A DNA stretch of 50,076 bases from positions 1 to 50,076 of the forward strand of contig JAQTQB010000010.1 of the NCBI GenBank assembly GCA_028712475.1, written 5' to 3'. This DNA is from Verrucomicrobiales bacterium. GTDB lineage: Bacteria > Verrucomicrobiota > Verrucomicrobiia > Limisphaerales > UBA11358. Made by a program: the position numbers and the translations under genes. Of this stretch, positions 17,635 through 25,690 are shown piece after piece (position 1 is the stretch's first letter; the number at the start of each line of letters is the position of its first letter). The notes beneath the pieces were generated by a model that was not told the origin of the DNA, ran no database searches, and worked only from the letters and a program-made list of their open reading frames with translations.

Positions 17635-19857
17635 TCAGATATCGCTCAAATACTCCTGATGCAATTGAACCGGGACGTAGGTCCGGGTTTTGTTCAAAAC
17701 CGTGCTTACGTTCGCTTTCGATTCCGCAAGCAAGGCGTTTACCTTTTTGACGACGTCTCGGTTGGTTTTTTCCGACTCGATGACAAGTAAAACCATATCC
17801 ATCAGCCCGGCCAGCCGCGGCGTGACGCTGGTTTGTGTGACCGGCGGCATGTCGAAGATGATGTAGTCGTAGTCGCTGGCCTTGAGCTTGGGCACCAGTT
17901 CGCTAAATCGCTTGGGCAAATTGCGGAATTGCTTCTCGCTGTCAACTCTTTCAGTCACGACGTAAAGTTTTTCCTGCACCAGTGCGTTTGCCTTCGTTTC
18001 CGGTTCTAAGGCACCGGCCAGGCCGCAGGCCAGTTTTCCCTTGTGAAATTGCTGCACAACTTGTTGTTCCGGATTCATGTCCACCAATAACACGTTGCCA
18101 TCGCCAGTTTCAGAAAGCGAGGCCGCCAGCCCCGCCGCGATGCTGGTAACTCCCGCGCCTTGGTGGCAACTTGTCACCGCCACAAGCTTCGGTTTGTGGG
18201 TCACATTCCGCACCTCAAAGTAAACCAGCAGCCGGTCTCGCAATCCGGTGTAAAACCGGCTTAGAGAATTTGTCTGGTTCCAACCGGTGCTTTCCAGTGA
18301 GGCTTGGCCAACGACTGCCAAGTTGTTGCTCCCCTCCCCTTTCAGCCGCAGCGGATTCTTCCGCTGGCCATTTCTGCTTGTGTCGGGAATGGAAATAAGC
18401 AATGGCAAACGCAACTTTGCTTCAATGTCTCCCGGCCGCTTTACGGAATTATCCAGCATCAACTCGATTAAAAACGCCAATGCCACCCCTCCGAAGATGC
18501 CGCCCGCCGCGACCATCGAAACTTTTTTCTTGAACTGTTTGGACCAATTTTTTTTCGGCGGTGTGGGCGATTCTATCATGCTAATGTTTGGGGCAGTCTG
18601 GTTGCCCATGGTGGCTTCGATCCGGGATCGCTCCAAGCTGGCTGAATAGTATTTCAGATCGTTTTCCGCGAGCTCCTTTTTTTTCTGCAATTCCGTAATC
18701 GTTGTCATCATGCTGTCCAAATTGGTTGCCTCCGCCCAGACCCGGCTCAACTGGGATTTTAGAATCTCAATTTTTGATTGAAGTGTAATGATCCGTGCCG
18801 ACTCAACGGACGGACTCACCGTATTAGTTGCTGTTTGCGAGCCAGTCGCCTCTGGGGAGGCAATGCCCGCGTATGCCAAATACGGATATTGTTGCTCAAG
18901 TTTCTTTTTCTCCAGTTCAGTTTCAGCCATCTGCCGCCGGACTTCCTGGACACGCGTGCTCTCCTCCGTGAATTGAGTTAAAAGCTCCTGTTCTCTTTTT
19001 GAAAGAATGTTGAGGCGTGCGCAGATGCCCTTGTAATCATTAACCAGCTTCAGAGGAATCTCTCCCGGTGTATTTGTCGTTTCGGACGCAAAATGTGGGG
19101 ACTGGGTCAGCAGGTTCAATGTTGTTTGATGTTCTGCCAGTTCAGTTTCGGCATTGTCGATCTTTTCGCGGATTTGGGAAATGTGTTCTGCGTAGCCTTT
19201 TTGCGTCACATCGGCGGAAATCACGCCGGCTTTGCTTTTTGCCTTTTGGAGTTCCTCGTCTATCTGGGTCAGCCTGCCGCGCAGCCGCTCGGTCTCTTTA
19301 GATAGAAAGTCGGAGATTTGGACTGGTTGGTGCATTTCATTGTGCTTTTTGTAATAAGAAACAATCACCTGTTTAAGCACATCTTGGACGACATTGGGAT
19401 CCGGATGCTCGAAGGAAATGACCAGCACATTGCCGCCACTGATCTGCTCGATCTCCAAGCCTTTTACCACCATCGCGGCAGCTTTATCAGGATCCGTGCC
19501 GCCACCTGCTTTGGCCAAAATTTTCTCCGCCCCAATACTTGAAACCACGTCCCGACCGAGATCCAAACTTGTCAAAATGAGGACTTCGGTGTTGATCAAG
19601 CTGTGGGGGCGATCATCGAGTGACTTTGTGCTTTCATCATCGCCACGCTGAACCGGTGATTTTATCTCGGTTACATATTTGATCAGCAGCTTGGTTTGAG
19701 ATCGGTATTTGGGTGGCTTGACTGCAAACAGCAGAATCGCCGCAGCCGATATGCCCGCCAGAGAAGACAAAATGATGAGCCACTTATGCCGGAACAGCAC
19801 GAAGTAAATGTCGCCCAAGTTCATTCCACCATGTTGCACGCTGTCCTTATCGTTCAT
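17635..19857 (-). CDS. Wzz / BY-kinase-like chain-length protein with degenerate Walker A
   Basis: About 740 residues from the ATG at 19857. After a short cytoplasmic start comes transmembrane helix 1 (WLIILSSLAGISAAAILLFA), a large periplasmic region with long coiled-coil stretches (for example REKIDNAETELAEHQTTL and LQKKKELAENDLKYYSASLE), a PPKKNW proline motif, transmembrane helix 2 (VAAGGIFGGVALAFLIEL) and a cytoplasmic ATPase-like domain. This is the Wzc/ExoP layout that controls polysaccharide chain length. In the ATPase domain, Walker A reads TSCHQGAGVTSIAAGLA: the invariant Lys is Val. Walker A' (VLLVDMNPEQQ) and Walker B (YDYIIFDMPPV) are present. The C-terminus has only two tyrosines, not the usual cluster. 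It may be a non-catalytic copolymerase. Confidence 0.85.
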   Translation of the reverse strand: MNDKDSVQHGGMNLGDIYFVLFRHKWLIILSSLAGISAAAILLFAVKPPKYRSQTKLLIKYVTEIKSPVQRGDDESTKSLDDRPHSLINTEVLILTSLDLGRDVVSSIGAEKILAKAGGGTDPDKAAAMVVKGLEIEQISGGNVLVISFEHPDPNVVQDVLKQVIVSYYKKHNEMHQPVQISDFLSKETERLRGRLTQIDEELQKAKSKAGVISADVTQKGYAEHISQIREKIDNAETELAEHQTTLNLLTQSPHFASETTNTPGEIPLKLVNDYKGICARLNILSKREQELLTQFTEESTRVQEVRRQMAETELEKKKLEQQYPYLAYAGIASPEATGSQTATNTVSPSVESARIITLQSKIEILKSQLSRVWAEATNLDSMMTTITELQKKKELAENDLKYYSASLERSRIEATMGNQTAPNISMIESPTPPKKNWSKQFKKKVSMVAAGGIFGGVALAFLIELMLDNSVKRPGDIEAKLRLPLLISIPDTSRNGQRKNPLRLKGEGSNNLAVVGQASLESTGWNQTNSLSRFYTGLRDRLLVYFEVRNVTHKPKLVAVTSCHQGAGVTSIAAGLAASLSETGDGNVLLVDMNPEQQVVQQFHKGKLACGLAGALEPETKANALVQEKLYVVTERVDSEKQFRNLPKRFSELVPKLKASDYDYIIFDMPPVTQTSVTPRLAGLMDMVLLVIESEKTNRDVVKKVNALLAESKANVSTVLNKTRTYVPVQLHQEYLSDI

Positions 19858-19934
19858 GTTTCTGGTTGAAAATCTGTAAATAAAAAAGGTGGAGAGATTA
19901 GAATAACTCTCCACTTCCAAAACTATAGCACGGC

Positions 19935-20432
19935 TTAGATTTTTGGGGAAATGGATTTAATAACCCTGGCCGGGTTGCCCGCCACAGTTGTGCCAGGCGG
20001 CACATCCCTGGTGACAACGCTTCCCGCGCCGACCAGCGCATTTTCGCCGATGGTGATGCCGCACAGGAGCGTAGAGCCGGAGCCGATGGACGCTCCGCGT
20101 TTGACCAGCGTTCCGACGCAACTCCAATCCGATTCTGTCTGCAATTGTCCCGCGCCGTTTGTAGCACGCGGATAACGGTCATTGATGAAGGTGACGTTGT
20201 GGCCGATGAACACATCATCTTCCAAAATTACGCCTTCGCAAATGAACGTGTGGCTGGAAACCTTGCAGCGGTTCCCGATTTTCGATCCTTTCTGGATCTC
20301 CACAAAAGTTCCGATCTTCACGTCGTCCCCTATTTCACACCCGTAAAGATTGGTGAAATCGTAAACACGGACATTTTTTCCCAACTTCACGTCAGGAGCG
20401 ATCCGCTGATACATCTGATGCGATGCACTCAC
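19935..20432 (-). CDS. Left-handed beta-helix sugar N-acetyltransferase (WlbB/FdtC-like)
   Basis: A 165-residue protein made of hexapeptide repeats (VKLGKNVRVYDF, CEIGDDVKIG, SKIGNRCKVSS, VILEDDVFIGHNVTF, ASIGSGSTLLCGITIGENALVGAGSVVTRDV), ending in PPGTTVAGNPARVI, the typical end of LbH acyltransferases. Such enzymes acetylate aminosugar nucleotides. Its start overlaps the end of the Gfo/Idh/MocA gene by 4 bp. This pairing is the one seen for WlbA/WlbB in UDP-2,3-diacetamido sugar synthesis; an aminotransferase (WlbC) that would complete the set is not in the window. The specific product is an inference. Confidence 0.85.
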   Translation of the reverse strand: MSASHQMYQRIAPDVKLGKNVRVYDFTNLYGCEIGDDVKIGTFVEIQKGSKIGNRCKVSSHTFICEGVILEDDVFIGHNVTFINDRYPRATNGAGQLQTESDWSCVGTLVKRGASIGSGSTLLCGITIGENALVGAGSVVTRDVPPGTTVAGNPARVIKSISPKI

Positions 20433-21607
20433 GATTCGCTGCCATTCATATCAACTTTTATCTTGAGCTTTCGACCATTGGATCTGGGGCGTTTGTTCGC
20501 ATTCAATCTTGTAACGGCCATTTTTGGAGCCGATGCTCGCGGCACAACTCCGGCATGCGACGGCGAATTGGAGCCGTTGCCATTCTGTTTTGAAAACTCG
20601 ATGGCGGCACCACCCAGTCTCAAGGATTCCGAAGATGCCTCCAAAATGCGGACGAGCTCCAGGCCTTTGTTGCCGTCCGTCAATGGTGTTGTTCCATGTT
20701 TGATGCAATCCAGAAAATGCTGGCACTCGGTTTTCAACGGCTCTTCCTGTTTGATGTATGGAGCGTAAACATCGCCGTAATGGTAGGCGTAATGGAATTC
20801 CGCGAACGTGTCGTAATGCGGCGGACGCTCGACACGGGCGTCAAACACGCGGATTTTTTCCAGCGTTGCAACATCGTCATAAACAATCATGCGCTTGCTG
20901 CCGACGATGGTCATCTCGCGCACTTTTCTTGGATCCAGCCAGCTGCTTTGGATGATAGCGGTGCTCCCTCCGGGATAGCTCAAGCACATGGTCGTCACGT
21001 CTTCCACACCGGGCGTGATGTGCGCGCTACCCCGGCAATTCACTGTGAGCGGTTGTTTACCGATGATGTGTTGGATGATGGAAATGTCGTGCGGCGCCAG
21101 ATCCCACGCAACATTGATGTCCTTTTGAAAAAGCCCAAGGTTAAGACGGCGGGCGGAAATGTATCGAATTTCACCGAGGTCGCCCTTGGCGATAATTTCC
21201 TTGATTTTTCTCACGGCGGGCGAATAAAGGAAGGTGTGCCCATTCATCAACACCAGGCCTTTCTTCCGCGCAATTTCGACCAGTTCTTCGCACTCATGTG
21301 AAGAACTGGCCATGGGCTTTTCAATGAAGGTGTGTTTGCCCGCTAGCAAGCTTTCTTTGGCCAGCGGAAAATGTGATTTGACGGCAGTCGCGATGATGAC
21401 GGCATCCAGGCCAACGCCGTTCAGCATGTGGCCATAATCGGACGAGCCTTCAACTTCAGGATACAACGACCGGAGGTGCGACAGACGTTTTTCGCTCAAG
21501 TCGCACATCATCTTCATATCGCAGTCCGGCAGCGATCTGAAGTTACGAACCAGGTTTGGCCCCCAGTAACCGCATCCGACAACCCCAACTTTTATTTGTT
21601 TAGCCAT
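20429..21607 (-). CDS. Gfo/Idh/MocA-family sugar dehydrogenase (WlbA-like)
   Basis: A 392-residue NAD(P)-dependent oxidoreductase. The N-terminal Rossmann fold has VGVVGCGYWGPNLVRNF (GxGxxG variant); TFIEKPMASS holds the conserved EKP catalytic motif, and DLAPHDISIIQHI holds the conserved D-x-x-x-H. A strong Shine-Dalgarno (AGGAGG) lies upstream of the ATG. The C-terminal 50 residues (after AAIEFSKQNGNG) are basic, low in complexity and not part of the fold. It probably oxidises a UDP-sugar at C3 before amination and the acetylation done by the adjacent acetyltransferase. It is translationally coupled to that gene. Confidence 0.85.
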   Translation of the reverse strand: MAKQIKVGVVGCGYWGPNLVRNFRSLPDCDMKMMCDLSEKRLSHLRSLYPEVEGSSDYGHMLNGVGLDAVIIATAVKSHFPLAKESLLAGKHTFIEKPMASSSHECEELVEIARKKGLVLMNGHTFLYSPAVRKIKEIIAKGDLGEIRYISARRLNLGLFQKDINVAWDLAPHDISIIQHIIGKQPLTVNCRGSAHITPGVEDVTTMCLSYPGGSTAIIQSSWLDPRKVREMTIVGSKRMIVYDDVATLEKIRVFDARVERPPHYDTFAEFHYAYHYGDVYAPYIKQEEPLKTECQHFLDCIKHGTTPLTDGNKGLELVRILEASSESLRLGGAAIEFSKQNGNGSNSPSHAGVVPRASAPKMAVTRLNANKRPRSNGRKLKIKVDMNGSES

Positions 21608-21620
21608 ATAAATTCCTCCT

Positions 21621-22487
21621 TTATTTCCTTCTGTGTTCTGTGTCCGTCCCTCCGCTGGCAGCAGCCGCGAAAAGTGTTTTCGAAAAGCAGCCTTGATTGC
21701 CAGAGTGAGCTGAACCGACCTTTCTCAATCTGGCCAACTGCGGACGCAAGCTTCTGTTCACCCGCATTTCCCACATTTGAATCATCAGCGCCGGAACGGT
21801 CTTGAAAATAATCTTCAAATCCAGCCAAAGCGTTTTGTTCCGCGCATACTTGATGTCCAATTCAATCATCTCGGTAAACGTTGTCTGGTTTTTCCCGCTC
21901 ACCTGCCAGAGACCGGTCAGACCCGGCAAAGTGTTGAACCGCTCCCTCTGCCACGGCAGATATTTTTCATATTCGTAGGACACGCATGGACGCGGGCCGA
22001 CCAGGCTCATGTCGCCACAGAGCACATTGATCAACTGGGGCAATTCATCGAGGCCGGATGCCCGCAGCAATCTGCCAAAAGGAATTATCCGTGGATCACC
22101 CTTCGAATCCATTTTCATCATCGGCGCATCGGAACTCATCAACTGATCCAGATGTCCTTGATGAATTCCCGTGTCCGCGTTGACAAACATGGTTCTAAAT
22201 TTGTAACACAGAAATCGCCCCCCCAAATAGCCAACCCGCTCCTGTTTAAACAAGACTGGCCCGGCGGAAACCATCCGGATAATCAAGGCAATCAACATCA
22301 TTAGCGGAAGCAGCACAGGAAGTGCCACCACAACCAAGATGCAATCCAGCCTCCGCTTCCATTGCGGATTCGACATCGCTGAAATTGGTTTCAGCGGCTG
22401 ATCTGTTTTACCAAGCGTTTTAATAATTTTACAATTGTTTGTCCAATAATCGCGAGACAGTGTGTCAAAAAATGAGACACACGTCAT
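21621..22487 (-). CDS. Polyprenyl-phosphate sugar-1-phosphate transferase (initiating transferase, WcaJ/WbaP C-domain type)
   Basis: A 288-residue protein with the bacterial sugar-transferase domain. Residues about 45-70 form the membrane re-entrant helix (LDCILVVVALPVLLPLMMLI). The signatures KFRTM, LRASGLDELPQLINVLCGDM and SLVGPRP are all present, as is PGLTGLWQVSGKNQ. It transfers a sugar-1-phosphate from UDP-sugar to undecaprenyl phosphate, starting repeat-unit assembly. The five-helix N-terminal domain of full WbaP-type enzymes is absent, so it is the short monotopic form. It is the first enzyme gene after the NusG-like regulator and its hairpin leader, which fits a committed-step role. 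Confidence 0.9.
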   Translation of the reverse strand: MTCVSFFDTLSRDYWTNNCKIIKTLGKTDQPLKPISAMSNPQWKRRLDCILVVVALPVLLPLMMLIALIIRMVSAGPVLFKQERVGYLGGRFLCYKFRTMFVNADTGIHQGHLDQLMSSDAPMMKMDSKGDPRIIPFGRLLRASGLDELPQLINVLCGDMSLVGPRPCVSYEYEKYLPWQRERFNTLPGLTGLWQVSGKNQTTFTEMIELDIKYARNKTLWLDLKIIFKTVPALMIQMWEMRVNRSLRPQLARLRKVGSAHSGNQGCFSKTLFAAAASGGTDTEHRRK

Positions 22488-22584
22488 TTCAAAAAGGTTA
22501 AATTTATGTTAAATCATCTAATGGTAACATCCAGCCCACCTCACTTTGACTGTTTTAGAGTAAAGCTCCGCACTTGCTCGTCCA

Positions 22585-22635
22585 GCTGAATTTCAGCCAA
22601 ACCAGCATATTCCCCTCCAAAAACCGCCTTTGGAG
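22585..22635 (-). promoter_or_regulatory. Two-hairpin leader between the NusG-like gene and the EPS operon
   Basis: In the 174-bp gap, CTCCAAA (22615-22621) pairs perfectly with TTTGGAG (22629-22635) around a 7-nt loop, and GCTGAA (22585-22590) pairs with TTCAGC (22592-22597). Read on the minus strand the two hairpins come 17 nt apart, after the NusG-like stop and before the sugar-transferase start. LoaP-type NusG paralogues are known to act through paired leader RNA hairpins, so this is a candidate recruitment site. No U-tract follows, so simple termination is less likely. Confidence 0.4.
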
Positions 22636-22661
22636 TATGAATCATTTGCTGCACCTTAAAC

Positions 22662-23234
22662 TTAAACACGCACCCGCTGCCGATGAGACGCAGCTAATAT
22701 CGGTGCCCGGTCGGCAACCGTGTTTTTTTCCAAAACCACCGAGGCCCGATCCACCTCAACCGAAGTGGGGCCTCCCAAAACATCTAGCAGGATTTGCACC
22801 CGCTGCGTTGCTGGCATCACCCGCAGGACTTTTGCCTGCATCCCAGCAAAAGCTCCGTCAGCAATAATCACCTCGTCGGTGGGCGCAAGCCGGTCTTCAA
22901 TTGTCATTGTTTCTTCTGCTGCAAAATAGTTTTGCAGTTCCTCAATAATTGCGTCATCCACCTTGGGAATTTTGTGCCCAAACCGAACCAGACTGCTGAC
23001 ACCGTTGGCATGTTGAATTTCATTCAACTTTTCCCCGATAACACAATTTATAAAAATATAGCATGGAAACAGCGGTTCAACCAGACGCACGATTCCGCGC
23101 TGGGTGGCTCGCTGAACCCGCAATCGAGGATTAAACACTTTGAGCTTCAGATTCTTGCGCACATTTGCAGCGGCGATGTGCTCATGCTTCGGCTTCGTCC
23201 GGGCGCAATACCAAGCTGGGGATTCAATTTGCAT
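22662..23234 (-). CDS. Specialised NusG paralogue (RfaH/LoaP-like antitermination factor)
   Basis: A 190-residue protein. The N-terminal NGN domain begins PAWYCARTKPKHEHIAAANV and has the typical LVEPLFPCYIFI segment; the C-terminal KOW domain is EVIIADGAFAGMQAKVLRVM. The length fits RfaH/LoaP/UpxY-type paralogues. These bind RNA polymerase at the start of long polysaccharide or secondary-metabolite operons and keep it from terminating. It is the first gene of the minus-strand polysaccharide locus, as is usual for this family. The basic C-terminal extension (ASHRQRVRV) is not part of KOW. Housekeeping NusG is expected elsewhere in the genome. Confidence 0.88.
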   Translation of the reverse strand: MQIESPAWYCARTKPKHEHIAAANVRKNLKLKVFNPRLRVQRATQRGIVRLVEPLFPCYIFINCVIGEKLNEIQHANGVSSLVRFGHKIPKVDDAIIEELQNYFAAEETMTIEDRLAPTDEVIIADGAFAGMQAKVLRVMPATQRVQILLDVLGGPTSVEVDRASVVLEKNTVADRAPILAASHRQRVRV

Positions 23235-23246
23235 TTAGTCAATATA

Positions 23247-23260
23247 GACAAAAAATTGTC
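23247..23260. promoter_or_regulatory. Inverted repeat just upstream of the NusG-like gene
   Basis: GACAA-AAAA-TTGTC is a perfect 5-bp dyad with a 4-bp A-rich centre, 12 bp upstream of the ATG at 23234. It could be an operator or part of an AT-rich promoter. The position is suggestive, but so short a dyad can occur by chance. Apart from the small ORF at 23406, nothing else is recognised between 23235 and 23679. Confidence 0.3.
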
Positions 23261-23405
23261 AGTTGTTGAACATCTGATTGTGCTCAATAAAACCTTAATC
23301 AAACAACCAACCAAACCACATCCGTCATCTGCCCTAAAAATAGGATGAACAGTGACGCGTGAACTATGGGGTATTCTCCCCGTGCAAACAATTCATGGAG
23401 CCAAT

Positions 23406-23621
23406 ATGTCGGCATCCATGGCGAGCGTTGCCCAAGTCGCTCAAATCCTCTCCATTGCAGGAAGCACAATTTTAACGCTGGGCAAAAGCTTGTATTATTG
23501 GCTAAAGCGCCATTCACATCACAAAGACATTGCTGCAAACAAGACGCGGTTGACTCCATGGCTTAAATTTACTCGAAGGTTGAAGGACTGTCTGTCGCTG
23601 GAAAACACTATTGTTAAGTAG
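23406..23621 (+). CDS. Possible small protein of unknown function
   Basis: A 71-residue frame on the plus strand, opposite to the genes on both sides. The ATG at 23406 has GGAG 6 nt upstream, a good Shine-Dalgarno. The product has one hydrophobic, possibly amphipathic helix (VAQVAQILSIAGSTILTLG) followed by a basic, His/Lys-rich tail. No family is recognised. It lies between the response regulator and the NusG-like gene, so it could be regulatory, or it may be a chance frame in a promoter region. Confidence 0.3.
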   Translation: MSASMASVAQVAQILSIAGSTILTLGKSLYYWLKRHSHHKDIAANKTRLTPWLKFTRRLKDCLSLENTIVK

Positions 23622-23679
23622 CGGTTTTCACTACAATAAATGCTTGAAAAGCGCGAATCCCGCCATTTGAAAAATACGA

Positions 23680-24327
23680 TCAATATTTGGGGTCGTTCGA
23701 CCAGCGAATGGCGCACTGCAGCAGCTCAATGGCGTTCTTGAGATTAAGTTTTTCTTTGATCCGCGCCCGATACGTCTCCACGGTGCTGGCATTGATGTGA
23801 AGCGCGGTCGCAATCTGGCGCGTGCTTTGTCCGGCGCCAATGAGTTCAAAAACTTGAATTTCACGATCCGTCAGCCCCTCCACTGAAAAGCCTGCGCTCG
23901 TCCTGGAGGAACGGGCAACCTTGGAAACAACGTGAGCGGAAGCTTTTTCACTCAAGTGAATCTCGCCGTTCAAGACCTGACGAATGGCGAGTAAAATTTT
24001 CCCGGGAGTTTCTTGCTTGGTAATAAACCCGCGTGCGCCAGCTCGGATGACCCGCTCGGCATAAAGCGCCTCGTCCCGCATGGACAGCACCAGAATTTTT
24101 ATTTTGGGACAACGGTTGCCGAGGTCTTTGATGAGTTCCAACCCATGCGAATTTTTTAAGGTCAGATCAACAATGGCCAGATGTGCTTCAAAAGCAGCGG
24201 CAAGTTCCAGGGCTTTTTCACGATCCTCCGCCTCGCCACAGACCGTCAAATCCGGCTCTCGCTCGATGATGATTTTTAGCGACTCGCGCACCAACGGATG
24301 ATCGTCAACCACAAGAACACGGATCAT
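23680..24327 (-). CDS. NarL/FixJ-type response regulator
   Basis: Start 24327 gives about 215 residues, the usual length for the family; the frame is open further upstream (ATG at 24366 and beyond) but that part does not look like protein. The receiver domain starts MIRVLVVDDHPLVRESL, with the phospho-acceptor Asp in LAIVDLTLKNSHG and the conserved Lys in GARGFITKQE. The C-terminal LuxR-type HTH reads LTDREIQVFELIGAGQSTRQIATAL and later HINASTVETYRARIKEKL. No partner histidine kinase is in the window. Its position just upstream of the polysaccharide locus, in the same orientation, makes it a plausible regulator of that locus, but this is only contextual. Confidence 0.88.
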   Translation of the reverse strand: MIRVLVVDDHPLVRESLKIIIEREPDLTVCGEAEDREKALELAAAFEAHLAIVDLTLKNSHGLELIKDLGNRCPKIKILVLSMRDEALYAERVIRAGARGFITKQETPGKILLAIRQVLNGEIHLSEKASAHVVSKVARSSRTSAGFSVEGLTDREIQVFELIGAGQSTRQIATALHINASTVETYRARIKEKLNLKNAIELLQCAIRWSNDPKY

Positions 24328-24654
24328 TTCCCCGTTTCTTGCCTGATCGTGATTGGAATTTTTCATTTGGTTTTCACAAAAGCCCGTTGAAACCAGTGCA
24401 TCACCGATGTCACCCAACTTCTTTCTGTGATGATAATCAAACCGCACTGAACTTGCTAATCGAATTTCCGCAGAAAGTTGCGAAAGCAGGCGCGTTGAAA
24501 TCAAAAAGGCGGAGTCGGTGACAAAGAACGAACTGGTGAAAACGAAGCTAAAACACGGCCGGAAAAAGTGTCGCCGAGAAAACAAACCCGCAATCGCCGC
24601 TAAACCAAGGCCAGACCCAAACCATTGGTTTTCCTCCTGTTCGTCCGACTTTTC

Positions 24655-25410
24655 TCACTTTACCGAGTTGACCAGCGGCGCGAGACCCTGAATCCGCACT
24701 TCCAGTTTATCGCCGCTTTGGATGGGGCCGATGCCGCTGGGCGTGCCGGTAAGAATCACGTCGCCGGGCAACAGCGTGAGGTTCGTCGAGATGAAGCTGA
24801 CGAGTTCGTGCGGCTTGAAGATGAGCTGCTTAGTGTTCGAGTTCTGGCGCAACTGCCCGTTTTGGAAAAGCTGGATGTTCAATTCGTTCGGATCAATTTT
24901 CGTTTCAACGAGCGGGCCGAGCGGAGTGAAGGTGTCGAATGATTTGCAACGCGTCCATTGCGATTCGGCCCTCTGGATTGTGCGGTCACTGATGTCCTGC
25001 GAGGCGGTGTAGCCGAAGATGTAGCGCGCTGCTTGCGTAGGTGAGACGTTGCGGATTTTGCGCCCGATGACGATGGCCAGTTCCGCCTCGAAATCCGTGC
25101 GGTGCTTCGGAAAGGGAATTTCAATCTTGCCGCCGTCCGGCAGCAGCGAGGTCGTGGCCTTGAACCAGAAAAGCGGTTCCTTCGGGAGTTCCTTGCCGGT
25201 TTCGCGCGCATGATCTGCATAGTTCAGACCGACGGCGATGATTTTTGTCGGCGCGACAGGAACCAGTGTGCGGATGCCTTTGTGCGGAGTCGCCTTGCGG
25301 TCGAATGAGGGCGAGCCAAAAACATCGCCGCGCAGCCGGAACAATTCGCCGTCCACGACTTTGGCGTAGAAAATTTCTTCGCCCTTCTGAAATCGGCCGA
25401 TGGCTGCCAT
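24655..25410 (-). CDS. Fumarylacetoacetate hydrolase-family protein
   Basis: A 251-residue FAH-superfamily enzyme. The motifs visible are KIIAVGLNYADHARE, the metal-binding DFEAELAIVIGRK (E-x-E) and VILTGTPSGIG near the C-terminus. Family members hydrolyse or decarboxylate/isomerise beta-diketo acids in aromatic catabolism, or act as oxaloacetate decarboxylase/acylpyruvase. No aromatic-pathway genes are nearby, so a general acylpyruvase-type role is as likely as a catabolic one. Its 5' region holds a 28-bp heptanucleotide repeat (25463-25490). Confidence 0.85.
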   Translation of the reverse strand: MAAIGRFQKGEEIFYAKVVDGELFRLRGDVFGSPSFDRKATPHKGIRTLVPVAPTKIIAVGLNYADHARETGKELPKEPLFWFKATTSLLPDGGKIEIPFPKHRTDFEAELAIVIGRKIRNVSPTQAARYIFGYTASQDISDRTIQRAESQWTRCKSFDTFTPLGPLVETKIDPNELNIQLFQNGQLRQNSNTKQLIFKPHELVSFISTNLTLLPGDVILTGTPSGIGPIQSGDKLEVRIQGLAPLVNSVK

Positions 25411-25462
25411 AATGATTTACGATATTCCACACTCGATTTACCAACCACCAGAAGTTTGCCGC

Positions 25463-25490
25463 GTAAATCGAGAATCGTAAATCGCAAATT
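25463..25490. repeat. Four-unit heptanucleotide repeat (GTAAATC type)
   Basis: GTAAATC, GAGAATC, GTAAATC and GCAAATT follow each other without gaps, in the divergent region between the FAH-family gene and the small membrane protein. Unit length and copy number match five other 28-bp blocks in this window. A related unit (CGTAAAT) occurs at 47361-47388. Confidence 0.75.
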
Positions 25491-25557
25491 CTTTCGCATT
25501 GCTCCAAATTTTCACGCCATTCTTGCGATGGCGGATAAACCCGGTTACATTGCGACC

Positions 25558-25689
25558 ATGATTTGCCTGACCAAGCAGGAGCAACTGGTTCTCTGTATTG
25601 TTCTGGGCCTGCTCCTGACCGGCTGGGCGGTGAAGACGTATCGCACCGCGCATCCGCCGGTGGCAGCGGCCCGACCAGCGACGCCTTAA
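25558..25689 (+). CDS. Small single-span membrane protein of unknown function
   Basis: Forty-three residues from the ATG at 25558: a short N-terminus (MICLTKQEQ), one transmembrane helix (LVLCIVLGLLLTGWAV) and a basic, Pro/Ala-rich tail. The stop is one base before the next gene's ATG (25691), so the two are probably co-expressed. No family is recognised with certainty. The LTKQEQ-helix start is like that of small membrane-anchored DNA-uptake/HhH proteins, but no HhH domain follows. Confidence 0.5.
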   Translation: MICLTKQEQLVLCIVLGLLLTGWAVKTYRTAHPPVAAARPATP

Positions 25690-25690
25690 C

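Noticed and set aside
23260..23460. Sigma-54 promoter (TTGGC...TTTGCA) upstream of the NusG-like gene
   Set aside because: The GG and GC elements are about 15 nt apart instead of the required 10.
23299..23559. 86-codon minus-strand frame upstream of the NusG-like gene
   Set aside because: It has no Shine-Dalgarno, a Cys/Trp-rich composition and overlaps the better-supported plus-strand small ORF.
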